Assembly (NCBI GenBank): GCA_963920635.1
Contig: OY987298.1
Span: forward strand, 119,340,035-119,404,034
Direction: 5' to 3'
DNA length: 64,000 nucleotides
Source of the DNA: Pseudeuparius sepicola
Taxonomy: Eukaryota > Arthropoda > Insecta > Coleoptera > Anthribidae
Made by a program: the position numbers and the translations under genes. Shown piece after piece: positions 34,481 to 45,516 of this stretch. The notes under the pieces are model-generated. The model saw nothing but the letters and a program-made list of their open reading frames with translations. It was not told the origin of the DNA and searched no databases. The number at the start of each line of letters is the position of its first letter. Position 1 is the stretch's first letter.

Positions 34481-34850
34481 TCAATTTATGCTTACAAGTG
34501 CTGTGAATATGATATAAAGCACAGCATCAGTTTTGTTTAAAATCAGGTTACGCTCGGCGAGAATATATTTATATTGATCCAACCGCTGCATTGCCGCCTC
34601 CAGCCTTACAAAAGCCGTTGTTGGACAACAACATAATTCGTTGCTGTTTGTGTTGAATGTTTCGGCGTTGGATATAGCTTTATATATCTGCTTCTGTAGC
34701 ACCATTAAGTAAGCTAACTTCGGTCTCTCGATCCCCGCCGGTAAAAGATCTAACGACCGCACATGTTTTTGTTTATAGGAGCGCGCTAAATACAAAGCAC
34801 TCGGCCGTCTTCAAATTCACGCGTGGCCGCTAAGATATAAATTATTTCGT
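34481..34850. repeat. Interior module R1, copy 3, with minus-strand open frame
   Basis: This is the third, most diverged copy of R1 (CCGTTGTTGGACAACAAC, GGTAAAAGATCTAACG). Here the minus strand is open for about 100 codons (34795 to 34481) but has no ATG at its start. The other two R1 copies have stops and indels in the matching frame. Either this copy preserves an ancestral gene or the open frame is chance. I call it a repeat, not a gene. Confidence 0.5.
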
Positions 34851-35430
34851 TCGATGCTACGTTATTCATAATCAAATAAGGACAATAATTTTATTTACAG
34901 ATTGTTGAAAAGTACAAGTTCTCTACAAGTACGTCTTATAACTTTTCTAGAATATTTTTATGAGAAATTATTCATAATTTTCTGAAACTTGTGGTTTTAA
35001 CCAACAGTAAATAAAGGTGATAATTTTATCGTTACATGCATTTTATGACTTCAAAATTTTTTTAACTCTATGGCTTTATTTGCCAAAATTGTGAATTTTC
35101 TGAACCTTGTGGTTTTATCCTTCTTATTAGCAAGTGTTTAATTTTGTTCAATATTTCAGCAGTGAATAAGAAACCTGCAAAATAGTATACATATTTTAAG
35201 TGTCAACAGGTGTTTAGTTTTCGATAGATTTTTACGAGAACATAAAAATATTTACTTTGGAAATATTTGAACGGCAGTCCTAATTTATTTCCCCACACTC
35301 GTTTATTTACATATTCGTTAACTGAGGCTTGCCGTATCCACTAGTTTATACGCAGACTTAGATTTCGGACGCTGCAATAAACAGTATTCATTAAGATGTT
35401 AGTAAGCTGGACCTCGATGAAGTCTGTTAC

Positions 35431-36101
35431 CTAATAATTTCTCGAAACCCATTGCTGACTGGTTCTATTCATATAAACTTTAAATTCAAGCAACTCTAAG
35501 AGTTTATAAAAATTCATGTATGAAATACGAGTGGGTTTCAATTCGTAATGAAACACCGACATATGTTTTATTTGCAACTGTAAAAGCTTTCTATTGAAAG
35601 TGATCTGGCGGTTAGAAAACGTCTCGCACCAACTTTGTAGCAAATTTGTTCTGGGTTTTTGCCATCAAATATGAAAACGATTCAAATGCTCGTCTCGGAA
35701 AGTGGCCCCTGCTGTAGAAACTGATCTGCGCAAGTAGATGATTATACAAAGACAATTTTATTATTAAATAACCTTGTAGTTAATACTTTTTAAAAATAAA
35801 ACTACTTTTAGCCTACTGTATTTGTTTTATTTACTTAAAACGAGATATGTATAATACTTAACACACTATGTAAAGTTTGATCCATTAATTTTATTCTATC
35901 TTTGAATCGTGTTTGATCCAAAATGTTGTCTTCTGGTTTTCTAGCCTTTTGATACGCGAAGGACCATGCAACCATAATATGTCTTTGATTTATAGTTTCA
36001 TCAAAAGTTACATGTTTCATGATTGCTCTCTTAACTAAAGTTAAAATTATGGTGACTAAGTGATATTTAACGCTGAATTCAATAGCATTCAGTTGTATCA
36101 C
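35431..36101 (-). pseudogene. Possible decayed reading frames
   Basis: Two minus-strand open stretches (36101-35835 and 35643-35431) have protein-like composition (for example HVTFDETINQRHIMVAWSFA and MSVFHYELKPTRISYMNFY) but no recognised domain, the second lacks an ATG start, and an interrupted region lies between them. They may be remains of one former gene of the large element. Weak evidence. Confidence 0.25.
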
Positions 36102-36189
36102 ATTTGCTCTGTTTGTTTAGCTAAGGTGGTTCCCGATGAATGCAAGCGTGAAGGTTTTGCAGCGGTCGGGTCCAGCTTAGTAAAATCTC

Positions 36190-36740
36190 AATGCAAATTT
36201 CTCTTATACCTATTATATAAACATTTTTGTTCCATCAACATTCAAATCTTAACAACTGTGAGTTTTAATTTAAAGTTTCACTTTCGCATGTAACCCATAA
36301 ATATTAAGTTAGTTTATACTGGACTTGCAGCGGTCGCTCAATGATTCATAAAAGTGTTGCGACTAAATTGAGTGTTCACATCACATTTAAACATAGTACG
36401 TTGCTTTAATTCAAGCTATAGAATTACGTAACGCGTAGTTTACAAAAGGCGATCATAAAGCGGGCTTGCATTAACACTGGCCGCTCGTAATGTGAGTCAC
36501 ACAGTGCCTATGTTAGACATACCACATTTAGGAGTTGTTGATACGTTGCTGTTTTTCAGAGCTGTCGTATTATGTATATACTATAACGTTCGCCACCGCA
36601 GAATAATAAAACAACTCTAATCGATTATAAAACATTAATTTTCATGCATATGACTGTGTTCTAATTCGTAATAAAGCAATTTGTTTGGTGACTGTTTTTT
36701 ATACCTTGCTAGAACATTACTACATTTTTAGAAAAAAAAA
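36190..36740. repeat. Interior module R2, right copy (inverted)
   Basis: It carries the reverse complements of the blocks listed for 21510-22330 and 22770-22935, in mirrored order. Together they form a diverged inner inverted repeat of the 18.9-kb element. Confidence 0.7.
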
Positions 36741-37277
36741 CAAACAACTTTAATTTTCTGAAACTGTTTTTCGAACAGTAAATAAAGGACATTACAAGTT
36801 TTATGATACAAATCAATGCTATACACAACGTTTGAATAACTGACCCCTTTACTGTTAAACCGTATAGTTCTTATGTCAACAGTTAAAGATTGTTGATATT
36901 AGATAAAACTTTCCCAAATTAGAATTACAACCCAAAAGTCCCTGACAAAATGACCAGAAACCTGCTGAAATCCCAGAAAACATCCCAGGTTCCCCGTTAC
37001 ATGCTAAAATTAAATCCTCTTGGGTTTTTCCTGAATTTTCAGTTTTCATCCTTTTAATATTCCAATAACCAATGAATTTTGGTATCCTTAGTTCTACGAG
37101 GATCTGTGTTGCAATTAGGTCCCCTATTTATTCACAACATAAAAGTGTTTTCTATTCCAAGATTTTTTCCCCTATGGTTAATTTTATATTCCCCATTAAA
37201 AAGAGAACATGACAATTTTCAGTCCAACACCGTATGAATGGGTTATTTCACAACAGAGCACGTTACTGTCATTGCTA
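36741..37277. other. Interior stretch unique to the right side
   Basis: No gene. I find no matching sequence at the mirrored position on the left, where the duplicated 3' UTR lies instead. Confidence 0.35.
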
Positions 37278-38364
37278 TCGAATTATGGATCGCTTAATCC
37301 AGTTGTGAGTCATACCGTTGTCATAGCAAATATAAATTTGGAAATCGAATTTTTTGTTTTATTTACAACATAACACTGAAGGCATTTCCTTGAAATGATT
37401 TTCTAATTCTAGAATCCTCCCTCAGTTTTTTTAAGGACCTTTTTAAGGGCCCTCAGTTTTTTCTCAGTTTTAGGAACCTTGGATTCACATGATTTTTCTA
37501 CAGATTAAAACACAAATTACAAGACTATTTGAAGTACACATTCTATTCCTTTATTAAGCACGTTTTATGACATTCAAGATTATAACACTAATTACTATAT
37601 GAAGAATTCCATGTTAATTTTCTATTCCCCCATGGGGACATTTTCCACTATTTCGAACTGATTGGCCTTGTTTTTCCCCATATCCACTTGTCCTTTGTAA
37701 ACCAGCGAGTATTTTCCACTGGAAAAATGTTCGATGCACGGCTTGAACACCTGTGTCACTCTGTTCGGCAGGAAAACGACACTCTCCTCCAACTCAAGCA
37801 AAACGGTCTCCCCGAACGTCGTTTGCACCACCTTGCCCGAGAGAATTTTCATCGGCACGCCTTCATCCAATTCCACTAACTTTACCGTCGGTTTCTGAGA
37901 CAAGCAACCAACTTTGTTGATGGTTTCCAAATCCATTTTGCTGCAAGCCATCTTCGGCTACTGAAACTCCAAACAGCAAACTCTGTCTTTTATCAAAGCT
38001 AGAGGGGTGGGGCTAATGGAAATGCCTTCCCACCCAAATTCCCAGAAGCCACACACTTTGACCTCTAAGCCTCCGCGATTCAACCTTGAAGCGCGGAAAC
38101 CTTGAAGCTATTCTAACCACGCCCCCCTTCAATTCCCAGAAATTAACCTTGAAGCGATTCTCGGAAATTAACCTTGAAGCTATTCTAGGAAACCACACCC
38201 CTTGACCTTGTACATCAATTCCCAGAAACCTTGAAGCGGTTCTCGGAAATTAACCTTGAAGCTATTCTAGCCACGCCCCTTGACCTTGAACACCCCATCG
38301 CGACTTCGCAACAACGACGACCTTGGCGGCCATTTTGGACTCGTACCCGCTTTGACTCACTACT
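37278..38364. repeat. Right terminal inverted repeat of the 18.9-kb element
   Basis: It is the reverse complement of 19486-20533, near identical. It carries a small internal duplication at about 37422-37466 (the CTCAGTTTTTT block repeated) that is absent on the left. It ends in ACT at 38364, directly followed by GCCGCG. Confidence 0.9.
37622..37951 (-). CDS. Small OB-fold-like protein, right inverted-repeat copy
   Basis: Mirror copy of the gene at 19899-20228: 109 codons, identical except Val instead of Phe at residue 14. Start ATG, promoter (TATA at about 37987-37995, initiator 37960-37964), upstream nuclear-receptor-like array (38050-38289, with TGACCTTGA at 38281-38289) and poly(A) signal are all retained. 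With divergent promoters at opposite ends, both genes are transcribed inward. Conservation of the protein in both ends, next to a heavily decayed interior, points to recent homogenisation of the terminal repeats or recent mobility. A single-strand nucleic-acid-binding role is inference. Confidence 0.75.
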   Translation of the reverse strand: MACSKMDLETINKVGCLSQKPTVKLVELDEGVPMKILSGKVVQTTFGETVLLELEESVVFLPNRVTQVFKPCIEHFSSGKYSLVYKGQVDMGKNKANQFEIVENVPMGE

Positions 38365-38370
38365 GCCGCG
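38365..38370. repeat. 6-bp target site duplication, right copy
   Basis: GCCGCG, identical to 19480-19485. Removing the element would join CCTGGC-GCCGCG-ATCTGG as the empty site. Confidence 0.9.
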
Positions 38371-38716
38371 ATCTGGCAACGTCGTAAGGAAGACCTGAAA
38401 CGAATTTGCCTCTCCCTCGTGCCTTAGATAAGCGTCTACCCAATAATAAAATTGAGCGGCTCGTTACGGGAAATATTAAAATTATTTAATTATTTCTAAA
38501 ATATTTCCGAAAAAATTTTCGATTTTTCGCATTTAGACACCTTTCTGAGTATGTGGTTAAAATTATTGTATTTAGGTCTGAAACACCATGTAGGTATTGC
38601 TTAAATAGCCATACTCGGAAACAAATTAAAATAAAAATGAGTGAAGGCAATACAAAAAGCTTCTCTTCTAAGCCGCAATTTTTATTCATTGTGAGTTGCG
38701 TGTCCGTATACACGAA
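38371..38716. other. Non-coding stretch
   Basis: No gene recognised between the large element and the duplicated GC-rich segment. Confidence 0.3.
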
Positions 38717-38905
38717 CAAATCGCGGAAGCCAGCTTATCCGACAATGGTGAGAAAAATGTGGTCCCGATTAATCGGCGATGATAGTGGTGGCTAAGTCAA
38801 ACATAATGATACTTCCTGGCGCCATTGAGCTGTAATGGGCCCCACCTTATTGCCGTATCCTGATTCCTGATGAGGCGGCGGCAGATCCGCTTGTTCCGGA
38901 TGCCA
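38717..38905. promoter_or_regulatory. Duplicated GC-rich non-coding element, copy 1
   Basis: It shares long blocks with 46685-46895 in the same orientation: CCGATTAATCGGCGAT, AAACATAATG, ACTTCCTGGCGC and CCACCTTATTGCCGTATCCT. No transposon ends, no inverted repeat and no shared reading frame are visible. Both copies contain the 12-bp palindrome CCGATTAATCGG with a homeobox TAAT core. The best reading is a duplicated cis-regulatory element. This copy has more changes from GC-rich to AT-rich than the other. Confidence 0.5.
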
Positions 38906-39077
38906 CCGTGTGTTGGGATGTACGGTAGGTATTTGGGAAAGGCATTATGCTCCGTTCGTGTATGCCTAATACAAACCTATAGAATGATTTAAAGGCGACC
39001 GCACGTAGATTGGAAAACTATTTTATGTTTCATCCTCGATCTGTTTTCTTTAGTTTACGATTTTCGTTTCGTCTGTA

Positions 39078-40625
39078 CAGGGTGTCCCCTTTTGGGTGTT
39101 TTTCTCAAAAATCTCGGTTATTATTAAAGCTAGAGGGTTGCGGTTTTCACGTCACTGTACTACTTTTTTGAGAGGAATTTGGGGGACCAATCAGATTTTA
39201 GATAAGTTTTATAGTTTCAGCGCATTGGGGCAGAACTGAAATTTTCGATTTTTTGGAAACCTCTCTCCTGGCTACAACTTATATATATCGACAAATTTAA
39301 TCAACTATTTTTATAGATTTTTTGGCGTAGAATCGAATGGAATAATTGGTTTTTTGGTAGCGTTAATAGTTTTTGAGATATGCACCAAAGTTATATATTT
39401 TTTTTAAATGGAAACCATAGTTCATATCTCAAAAACTATTAACGCTACCAAAAAACTAATTATTCCATTCGATTCTACGCCAAAAAATCTATAAAAATAG
39501 TTGATTAAATTTGTCGATATATACAATGTGTCCACGGATTGAGTGCACGTGGGGTGTAAATGACAAAAAAATTTTGAGTTGAAATTTGAGCTTCTGGGGA
39601 TAAGCCCTGCTTGGTTTTAAACTAATTTGTGACGTAATTTTACTTTCGAAAAATCACGTATGCCTTGAGAATTTTGAAAAAACTAATTTTCCACATCAGT
39701 AAAGTAGGTTTTACGACAAAATGTTTTTAAGGAAACTTGTTCAGAATGAAGAACTGAGTAGGTTTGCGAAATTTCGAAAGTCTAGGCCTACCTTGATTTT
39801 TTGGCGTTTTTTCCCACTTTTCTTTAGAAAAGTGCAGTTTGTGTAGCTTTCACATTAAAATGTTCTTAAGAAAACTTGTTCAGAATGAAGAACTGAGTAT
39901 CTTTGCGAAATTTCAAAAGTCTAGGCCTACTTACTACTATTCTGATTTTTACGAGTTTTAAATTTTTTAGCAGAAAAAAATCAAAGTATACCTAGGCTTT
40001 TGAAATGCTTTCACACCTATCCAGTTTTTCATTGTGAACAAGTTTTCTTAATAACATTTTAATGTGAAAGCTACACAAAGTGGACTTTTCTAAAGAAAAG
40101 TGGGAAAAAATGCCCAAGAATCAAAGTAGGCCTAGACTTTCGAAATTTCGCAAACCTACTCAGTTCTTCATTCTGAACAAGTTTCCTTATTAACATTTTG
40201 TCGTAAAACCTACAGAAAGGGCACTTTACTGATGTGGAAAATTAGTTTTTTTCAAAATTCCCCAGGCATACGTGATTTTTCGAAAGTAAAATTACGTCAC
40301 AAATTAGTTTAAAACCAAGCAGGGCTGATCCCCAGAAGCTCAAATTTCAACTCGAAAATTTTTTGTCATTTACACCCCACGTGCACTCAATCCGTGGACA
40401 CACTGTATATATAAGTTGTAGCCAGGAGAGAGGTTTCCAAAAAATCTAAAATTTCAGTCCTGCGCCAATGCGCGGAAACTATAAAACTTATCTAAAATCT
40501 GATTGGTCCACCAAATTCCTCTCAAAAAAGTAGTACAGTGACGTGAAAACCGCAACCCTCTAGCTTTAATAATAACCGAGATTTTTGAGAGAAACACACA
40601 AAAACACCCAAAATGGGACACCCTG
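39078..40625. mobile_element. Foldback element E with a nested element
   Basis: The ends CAGGGTGTCCC/GGGACACCCTG are flanked by TA. Without the nested insertion (39524-40405) it is a 666-bp near-perfect palindrome centred near 39403: the arm with TAAAGCTAGAGGGTTGCGG and GTAGCGTTAATAGTTTTTGA is repeated inverted. It contains no gene. The family resembles the other CAGGGTG elements. Confidence 0.85.
39524..40405. mobile_element. Nested palindromic element inside element E
   Basis: It runs from CAATGTGTCCACGGATTGAG to the inverted CTCAATCCGTGGACACACTG and is inserted at a TATA site of element E with TA on both sides. It is 882 bp, palindromic around about 39965. Arm blocks such as GCGAAATTTCGAAAGTCTAGG are shared with elements A and D. 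The nesting shows it moved after element E. Confidence 0.85.
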
Positions 40626-40627
40626 TA

Positions 40628-42952
40628 CAATATAACGTTATTGCTGAGGCACCAATTACTTGTGTCGCGTGGATAGTAAACGAAGTGTGTAATATCCAAA
40701 CAGAATAATATTTTTCATACTTTTATAAATTTAATAATGAATTGGGTGCCATAAACGCTAATATTTTTTCACGATCGAGGTGTTTAATTATTCTTTGCAA
40801 GTGAAATGTCATTAAAAATTGGATTTATAGTTTAACATTTTTAAAACACAAATCACGATGATAGACAATGCCGCTGAAGTGTGAGTCGAGACCTATTATT
40901 ACTTAACTTAACCCCAAAAATTACAGGATTTGACTAGAAACTTGGCTTTGTATTCAGAATATAAAAGTTTCTGTTACCTATGTTTCTATGAACTTTTTTG
41001 TTCTTTCGACACTTGCAATCGACTCTCAGTATGATTTGTCGTTTCTAACCATTTGGAAAATAAATTTGAATGTTCGTACAATACAAAAATAATACTTACA
41101 AGTGTTGAAATTAGGTAAGAATAGTGGCCTTTATTTTTTTATTTCCGAACGCTAAATTTATAGTGCCATTTGGTAAGCGATACGCATAGATAGAGATGTG
41201 AAGGAGGAAACGTCATAAGTACAAAAGAGTAGAAAATGGAACGTTCCCTTGAAAATGCTGAATATGCTCGAGCATGAACTTGTGGCGACACTTTGGCAAT
41301 GAATACTAAAGTCTCTCTTTAACTAGACACTAGAAATTGCATTTTTTTAAGTTAGTGTCCCAAAGTTGGAGGCATTGAGACGAGGGGAACGTTAAGCCAC
41401 TTCACATATTGACAGATGTCAGATATTTAACCTAAATTTCTATATGTCTTATATTTATATCGAACTGAAAAAGAATTCTTTATTATAGTGTCGACAATGT
41501 CGACATACTTAATATGCACATCATAGAAAATATATAGGATAGGTACTGAAGAGAGTGTAAAACAAAGTACTTAAATTTCTACACAAGTAATGTTTTTATT
41601 ACATCAGTACAAAAAAAATAATTTGTAGTAATCGACAAATAGTATCTATGACAAAAGAAGACGGAATTTATGTTTGCAATAATAAGAAACTATAACTTTT
41701 GGTATACCTACCTAGTAAAACAGGCAATTCAAAGAAACAAACACAACAAATATATGCGTAGCTAAGAAAGGATTTTACAAAATTCCCACCAGTAATAGTA
41801 AGTAGTAATACTTATTTTCATTTTTGTATTTTTGATTTGTTTAGGATTTTAATGCTCTGCGAAGTAAATATGCAAAAACAGTTGCAATAATTATTGCAAA
41901 CCTCATATTATCGGTCATACCACTCCCGATATCCGATGAGTAGCAAGAATTTTGCTCTGATGGTGGAGGAATAAAAATAGAAAATTTAAGAAGTACCTAT
42001 ACCTTTAGTAAGTAAAAAAAGTGTTTTGCACATAACGTTCATCTCCAAAATAAGCACAGACTTTTATTTTATCCCAACAGATTAAAGTGGTTGTAGAAAA
42101 AGTATCGAACAAATAAAATAATAATATTTATTTACGTATTACATACCTCCTACTATAAAATAAGTTGAGGACAAAGGACAAGAAAGCTTATTTGTTTATT
42201 ATTTACATAATATTTTCATATATTATGTAACGACACTCACATTCAAAGATTTATTTTAGTTTTCAAGTCTTGTTCATCTGAAGAATTATTATAACACTAT
42301 TTTAAAAATCTTGTCAAGCAATATACTTGCATGCAAAAATTCTCCCACAAACTCATTCCAATAAAAGATTGAACATCAAATGGGTTGTACCCTAAGATAA
42401 AACGATAACTTGGAAACATATTTTTATTATTATCACTAAAATATCTTGTTTCTGATCTTAAAGATAATGACAATGACTAAACTCCTAGTTATTTCTAGAC
42501 AAAATTAAAGAGCCCCAAATATATCATCCTTCAGCTCGTACAGTGCAGCAGTATCGTTAGACTGGAAACCCTATAGGTATCGTTATCATTTGGTCATTCC
42601 CTTTTTAGTTATTTAAAATCTTATCATTCAATACAGAATATTAATTTGCACCCTTTTTGTTACGACACTGCGACCTTTGGTCGGAGGTATAATGTTGCCA
42701 TAATATTGGCACTCATTAATTCATACCATTGGATAAAAACTGTCTTTACATAACCTAAAAAATATACAATTTTGTTATATTTTCACATACGAATTATATA
42801 TTTAGTTTAAGTCCTACTTTTTATCCACACTTATAACATTGCAATAAATACACTATTTCTCATTTATTGTTGCTGACTTTTGATTTTTTCTACTATATTC
42901 CTTCACCACTTTGACATTTATAATACTTCAACCTCAAGATACAAAAGGAAAC
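40628..42952. other. Non-coding stretch, 2.3 kb
   Basis: AT-rich DNA with no recognised gene, RNA or transposon ends. Open frames are short and without domain signatures. Confidence 0.35.
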
Positions 42953-42955
42953 TTA

Positions 42956-43113
42956 AGCCTGGTTCATGCAGCTTCTTTATCTTTTAATTTTACTTTATCT
43001 TTAAGAAATAACCGATGGCACTTGTCCCTTGATTTGAACTGACCAATGACATTTAATATTTTTCTTAAAGATAAAGAAAAATTAAAAGATAAAGAAGCTA
43101 TATGAACCAGGCC
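42956..43113. mobile_element. Harbinger-type MITE
   Basis: The terminal repeats read (A/G)GCCTGGTTCAT then AGCTTCTTTATC, with the inverse at the right end. TTA flanks both ends (42953-42955 and 43114-43116). A 3-bp TTA duplication with GGCCTGG-like ends is typical of PIF/Harbinger MITEs. The element is 158 bp and the arms extend inward through TTTATCTTTAAGAA. Non-coding. Confidence 0.75.
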
Positions 43114-43364
43114 TTAGTGTTTCTAAATTATGGTGCCAATGTAATATGTCAGATAGAAAATGTCATTTTGAACAAAAAGTTTCCTATAAACATTGGTCCT
43201 AAAATGCATAATAAGAAAGTTACAGGGTGATAAAAGTATAGTTTAAAGAACATATTTTTGGCAATAACTTCTACAGAAGTAGTACAATTGAAATGAAACA
43301 TGGTGCAGTCCTTTAGTAACTGAAGTGCAAAAATTTTGTGTAAAAACAATTGAAGTCCACTTTT

Positions 43365-43800
43365 GGGTTCGTCATATAAAATTTTTCGATTTGAGGCCTC
43401 CCTGTCGAGATATTCAACTTTGAAAATGGCCGAAAAATCTAGATTTTATTTTTTTTTCTTCAGAACTGTAAAAGTTAGAGATTTGAATTTTGGTACACTT
43501 TCTTAGTTAGTTGAAGCCTATTTTTAGGTGGTACTATTTTTTTCAGGTTATGTTTATGATGGGTATAAATTGACCATCCCTATTTTTATTTCCTCCAGAA
43601 CTTTTTTATACGTTAACTAATTTAAATTAAAAAAATATTTCCTAAAACTTCCTTCAATTTAGAAACTTTTTTTACTCTTCCCATTTTTTCGTATACCTAA
43701 TAGTTTGAACGAAAAATTTTTTTTTATCAAGCACCGTATTGAAATAATTATTGGCCGCACTAATGGTTTATTAAAAACATAGTAGGCGGCTGTCACTCTT
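43365..43800. repeat. Left long inverted repeat of the mariner-like element
   Basis: It pairs with 45082-45516 almost without mismatches, for example through GAGGCCTCCCTGTCGAGATA and TAATGGTTTATTAAAAACAT. There is a small gap near its inner end. Confidence 0.85.
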
Positions 43801-43901
43801 CGTTTTGTCAACAAAGTCCTTGTGTATACTACTAAAAAATAATTATAAAAACATGGTAAAAAGGGGTTGTGAAGATTCTTTTTAATCAACAGCAATCAAA
43901 T

Positions 43902-44985
43902 TCACAATAAGTGTTCAAAGTGGTCACCAGCACAATCTTGACATAACTGTAGTCTTTTAATGAAATTAAAGTTTACAGAACGTAAGGTGTGCACAGAAGC
44001 TCATATTTCTTTCTTATTTCTTAATTCTTTCTTGAAGTTCTTCAATGGTGTTGACTTCTCTCGAATAAATTGTGTTTTTCATGTGGCCCCATAAATAGAA
44101 GTCGAGAGGATTTAAATCAGGAGACCTCGGAGGCCACTGTATGGGTGCATCCTGACCCCTTCCAATCCAACGATCTGGAAAATGTTCGCCAAGCCATTGC
44201 CGAACAACTAGTGAAAAGTGAGCAGGAGCTCCATCCTGCATAAACCACATTTCCTGTCTAAGTTGGAGGGGCAAATCTTCCAATATCTCAAAAAGATTGT
44301 TTTGTAGGAATTCCAAATACTCTGCACCTCCCAAACGTCTAGGCAAAATGAATGGTCCTATTAAAAAATCATTTATTATACCAGCCCAAACATTGAGGGA
44401 AAAGGTATGTTGGTGTTTCCCAGTCATAATACTGTGGGGATTATCATGGGACCATTCGTGCATATTATGGTAATTAAAAATACCGTCTCGTGTAAATAGA
44501 GCTTCATCAGTAAAAAGTATTTTGTTGGTGAACTGTGGATTCCTATTTCGCTTGCGCATTATTTCTCTACAAAACACAACACGAAGATTATGATCCGTAG
44601 GTAATAATTCTTGAACCCTTCTGAAATGAAATGGGTGCAATCCGTTTCTCGACAAAATTCTCCAGATAGTGGTAGAGGGCATATTGAAATGCCTAGATGC
44701 TTCTCTAATGCTTCTTCGAGAGTTTTGTTCGAAAAAATTTAAAAGTGCATATTCTTGTTCAGCACTGACCGCATTTCCCCTTCCTGCATTACGTTGTTGT
44801 CATTTAAAGGACCCTGTTGCCCTTAATCTGATATTAATATTAATAAACGTTCGATAATTTGGAATGTCACGATTGGGAAACCTTTCCATATACATTCTTC
44901 TGGCTTGAAGCGCACTTCCACGACATTCACTATAAATTAAATGCATATCGGCATATTCTTCATTTGTAAAGTGATTGTTATTCAT
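43902..44985 (-). pseudogene. Mariner-like transposase (DUF4817 type), broken
   Basis: The frame starts with ATG at 44985. The N-terminal helix-turn-helix part reads FTNEEYADMHLIYSE then RRMYMERFPNRDIPNYRTF, the DUF4817 pattern. One in-frame TGA follows SFK (near 44807), after which the frame continues through a second helix-turn-helix region (FFEQNSRRSIREASRHFN). The catalytic core has LFTDEALFT, MQDGAPAHF and RSPDLNPLDFYLWG, three aspartates with 38 residues between the second and third. A stop at 44014 plus a frameshift cut off the C-terminus, which reappears in another frame ending GDHFEHLL at 43902. Cut-and-paste DDE transposase, now dead by at least two lesions. Confidence 0.85.
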
Positions 44986-45081
44986 ATTTTGTCTAAATCA
45001 ACTAACCGAAACTTGGATAAACTTCCGCCAAACACTTTGAACAGCAAGGCTAAAGGCAGTGACTTGTGACAAAGAGTGTCA

Positions 45082-45516
45082 GCAGTGACAGCCGCCTACT
45101 ATGTTTTTAATAAACCATTAGTGCGGCCAATAATTATTTCAATACGGTGCTTGATAAAAAAAAATTTTTTCGTACAAACTATTAGGTATACGAAAAAATG
45201 GAAAGAGTAAAAAAAGTTTCTAAATTGAAGGAAGTTTTAAGAAATATTTTTTTAATTTAAATTAGTTAACGTATAAAAAAGTTCTGGAGAAAATAAAAAT
45301 AGGGGTGGTCAATTTATACCCATCATAAACATAACCTGAAAAAAATAGTACCACCTAAAAATAGGCTTCAACTAACTAAGAAAGTGTACCAAAATTCAAA
45401 TCTCTAACTTTTACAGTTGTGAAGAAAAAAAATAAAATCTAGATTTTTCGGCCATTTTCAAAGTTGAATATCTCGACAGGGAGGCCTCAAATCGAAAAAT
45501 TTTATACGACGAACCC
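45082..45516. repeat. Right long inverted repeat of the mariner-like element
   Basis: Partner of 43365-43800. Confidence 0.85.

Larger units (their letters stand above)
19486..38364. mobile_element. 18.9-kb Maverick/Polinton-like element without core genes
   Basis: The element begins AGTAGTGAGTCAAAGC and ends with its exact reverse complement. It has inverted repeats of more than 1 kb and is flanked by the 6-bp duplication GCCGCG. Length, AG start, long inverted repeats and duplication size all fit Maverick/Polinton elements (usually 15-20 kb). What is missing is striking: no frame for protein-primed DNA polymerase, retroviral-like integrase, packaging ATPase, protease or capsid is seen. Intact frames are one small gene in each inverted repeat, a GNAT-like gene and a 105-codon gene. 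Decayed frames and diverged non-coding modules fill the rest. It is therefore non-autonomous, or a different large element moved by an integrase acting in trans. No host gene is interrupted as far as I can see. Confidence 0.7.

Noticed and set aside
34481..34795. 104-codon minus-strand frame as a gene
   Set aside because: No ATG at its start, and the two sister copies of the module have indels and stops in that frame; kept as a repeat.
19486..38364. LTR retrotransposon or segmental inverted duplication
   Set aside because: The ends are inverted, not direct, repeats, and a perfect 6-bp duplication marks insertion of one unit. A simple inverted duplication would not give this.
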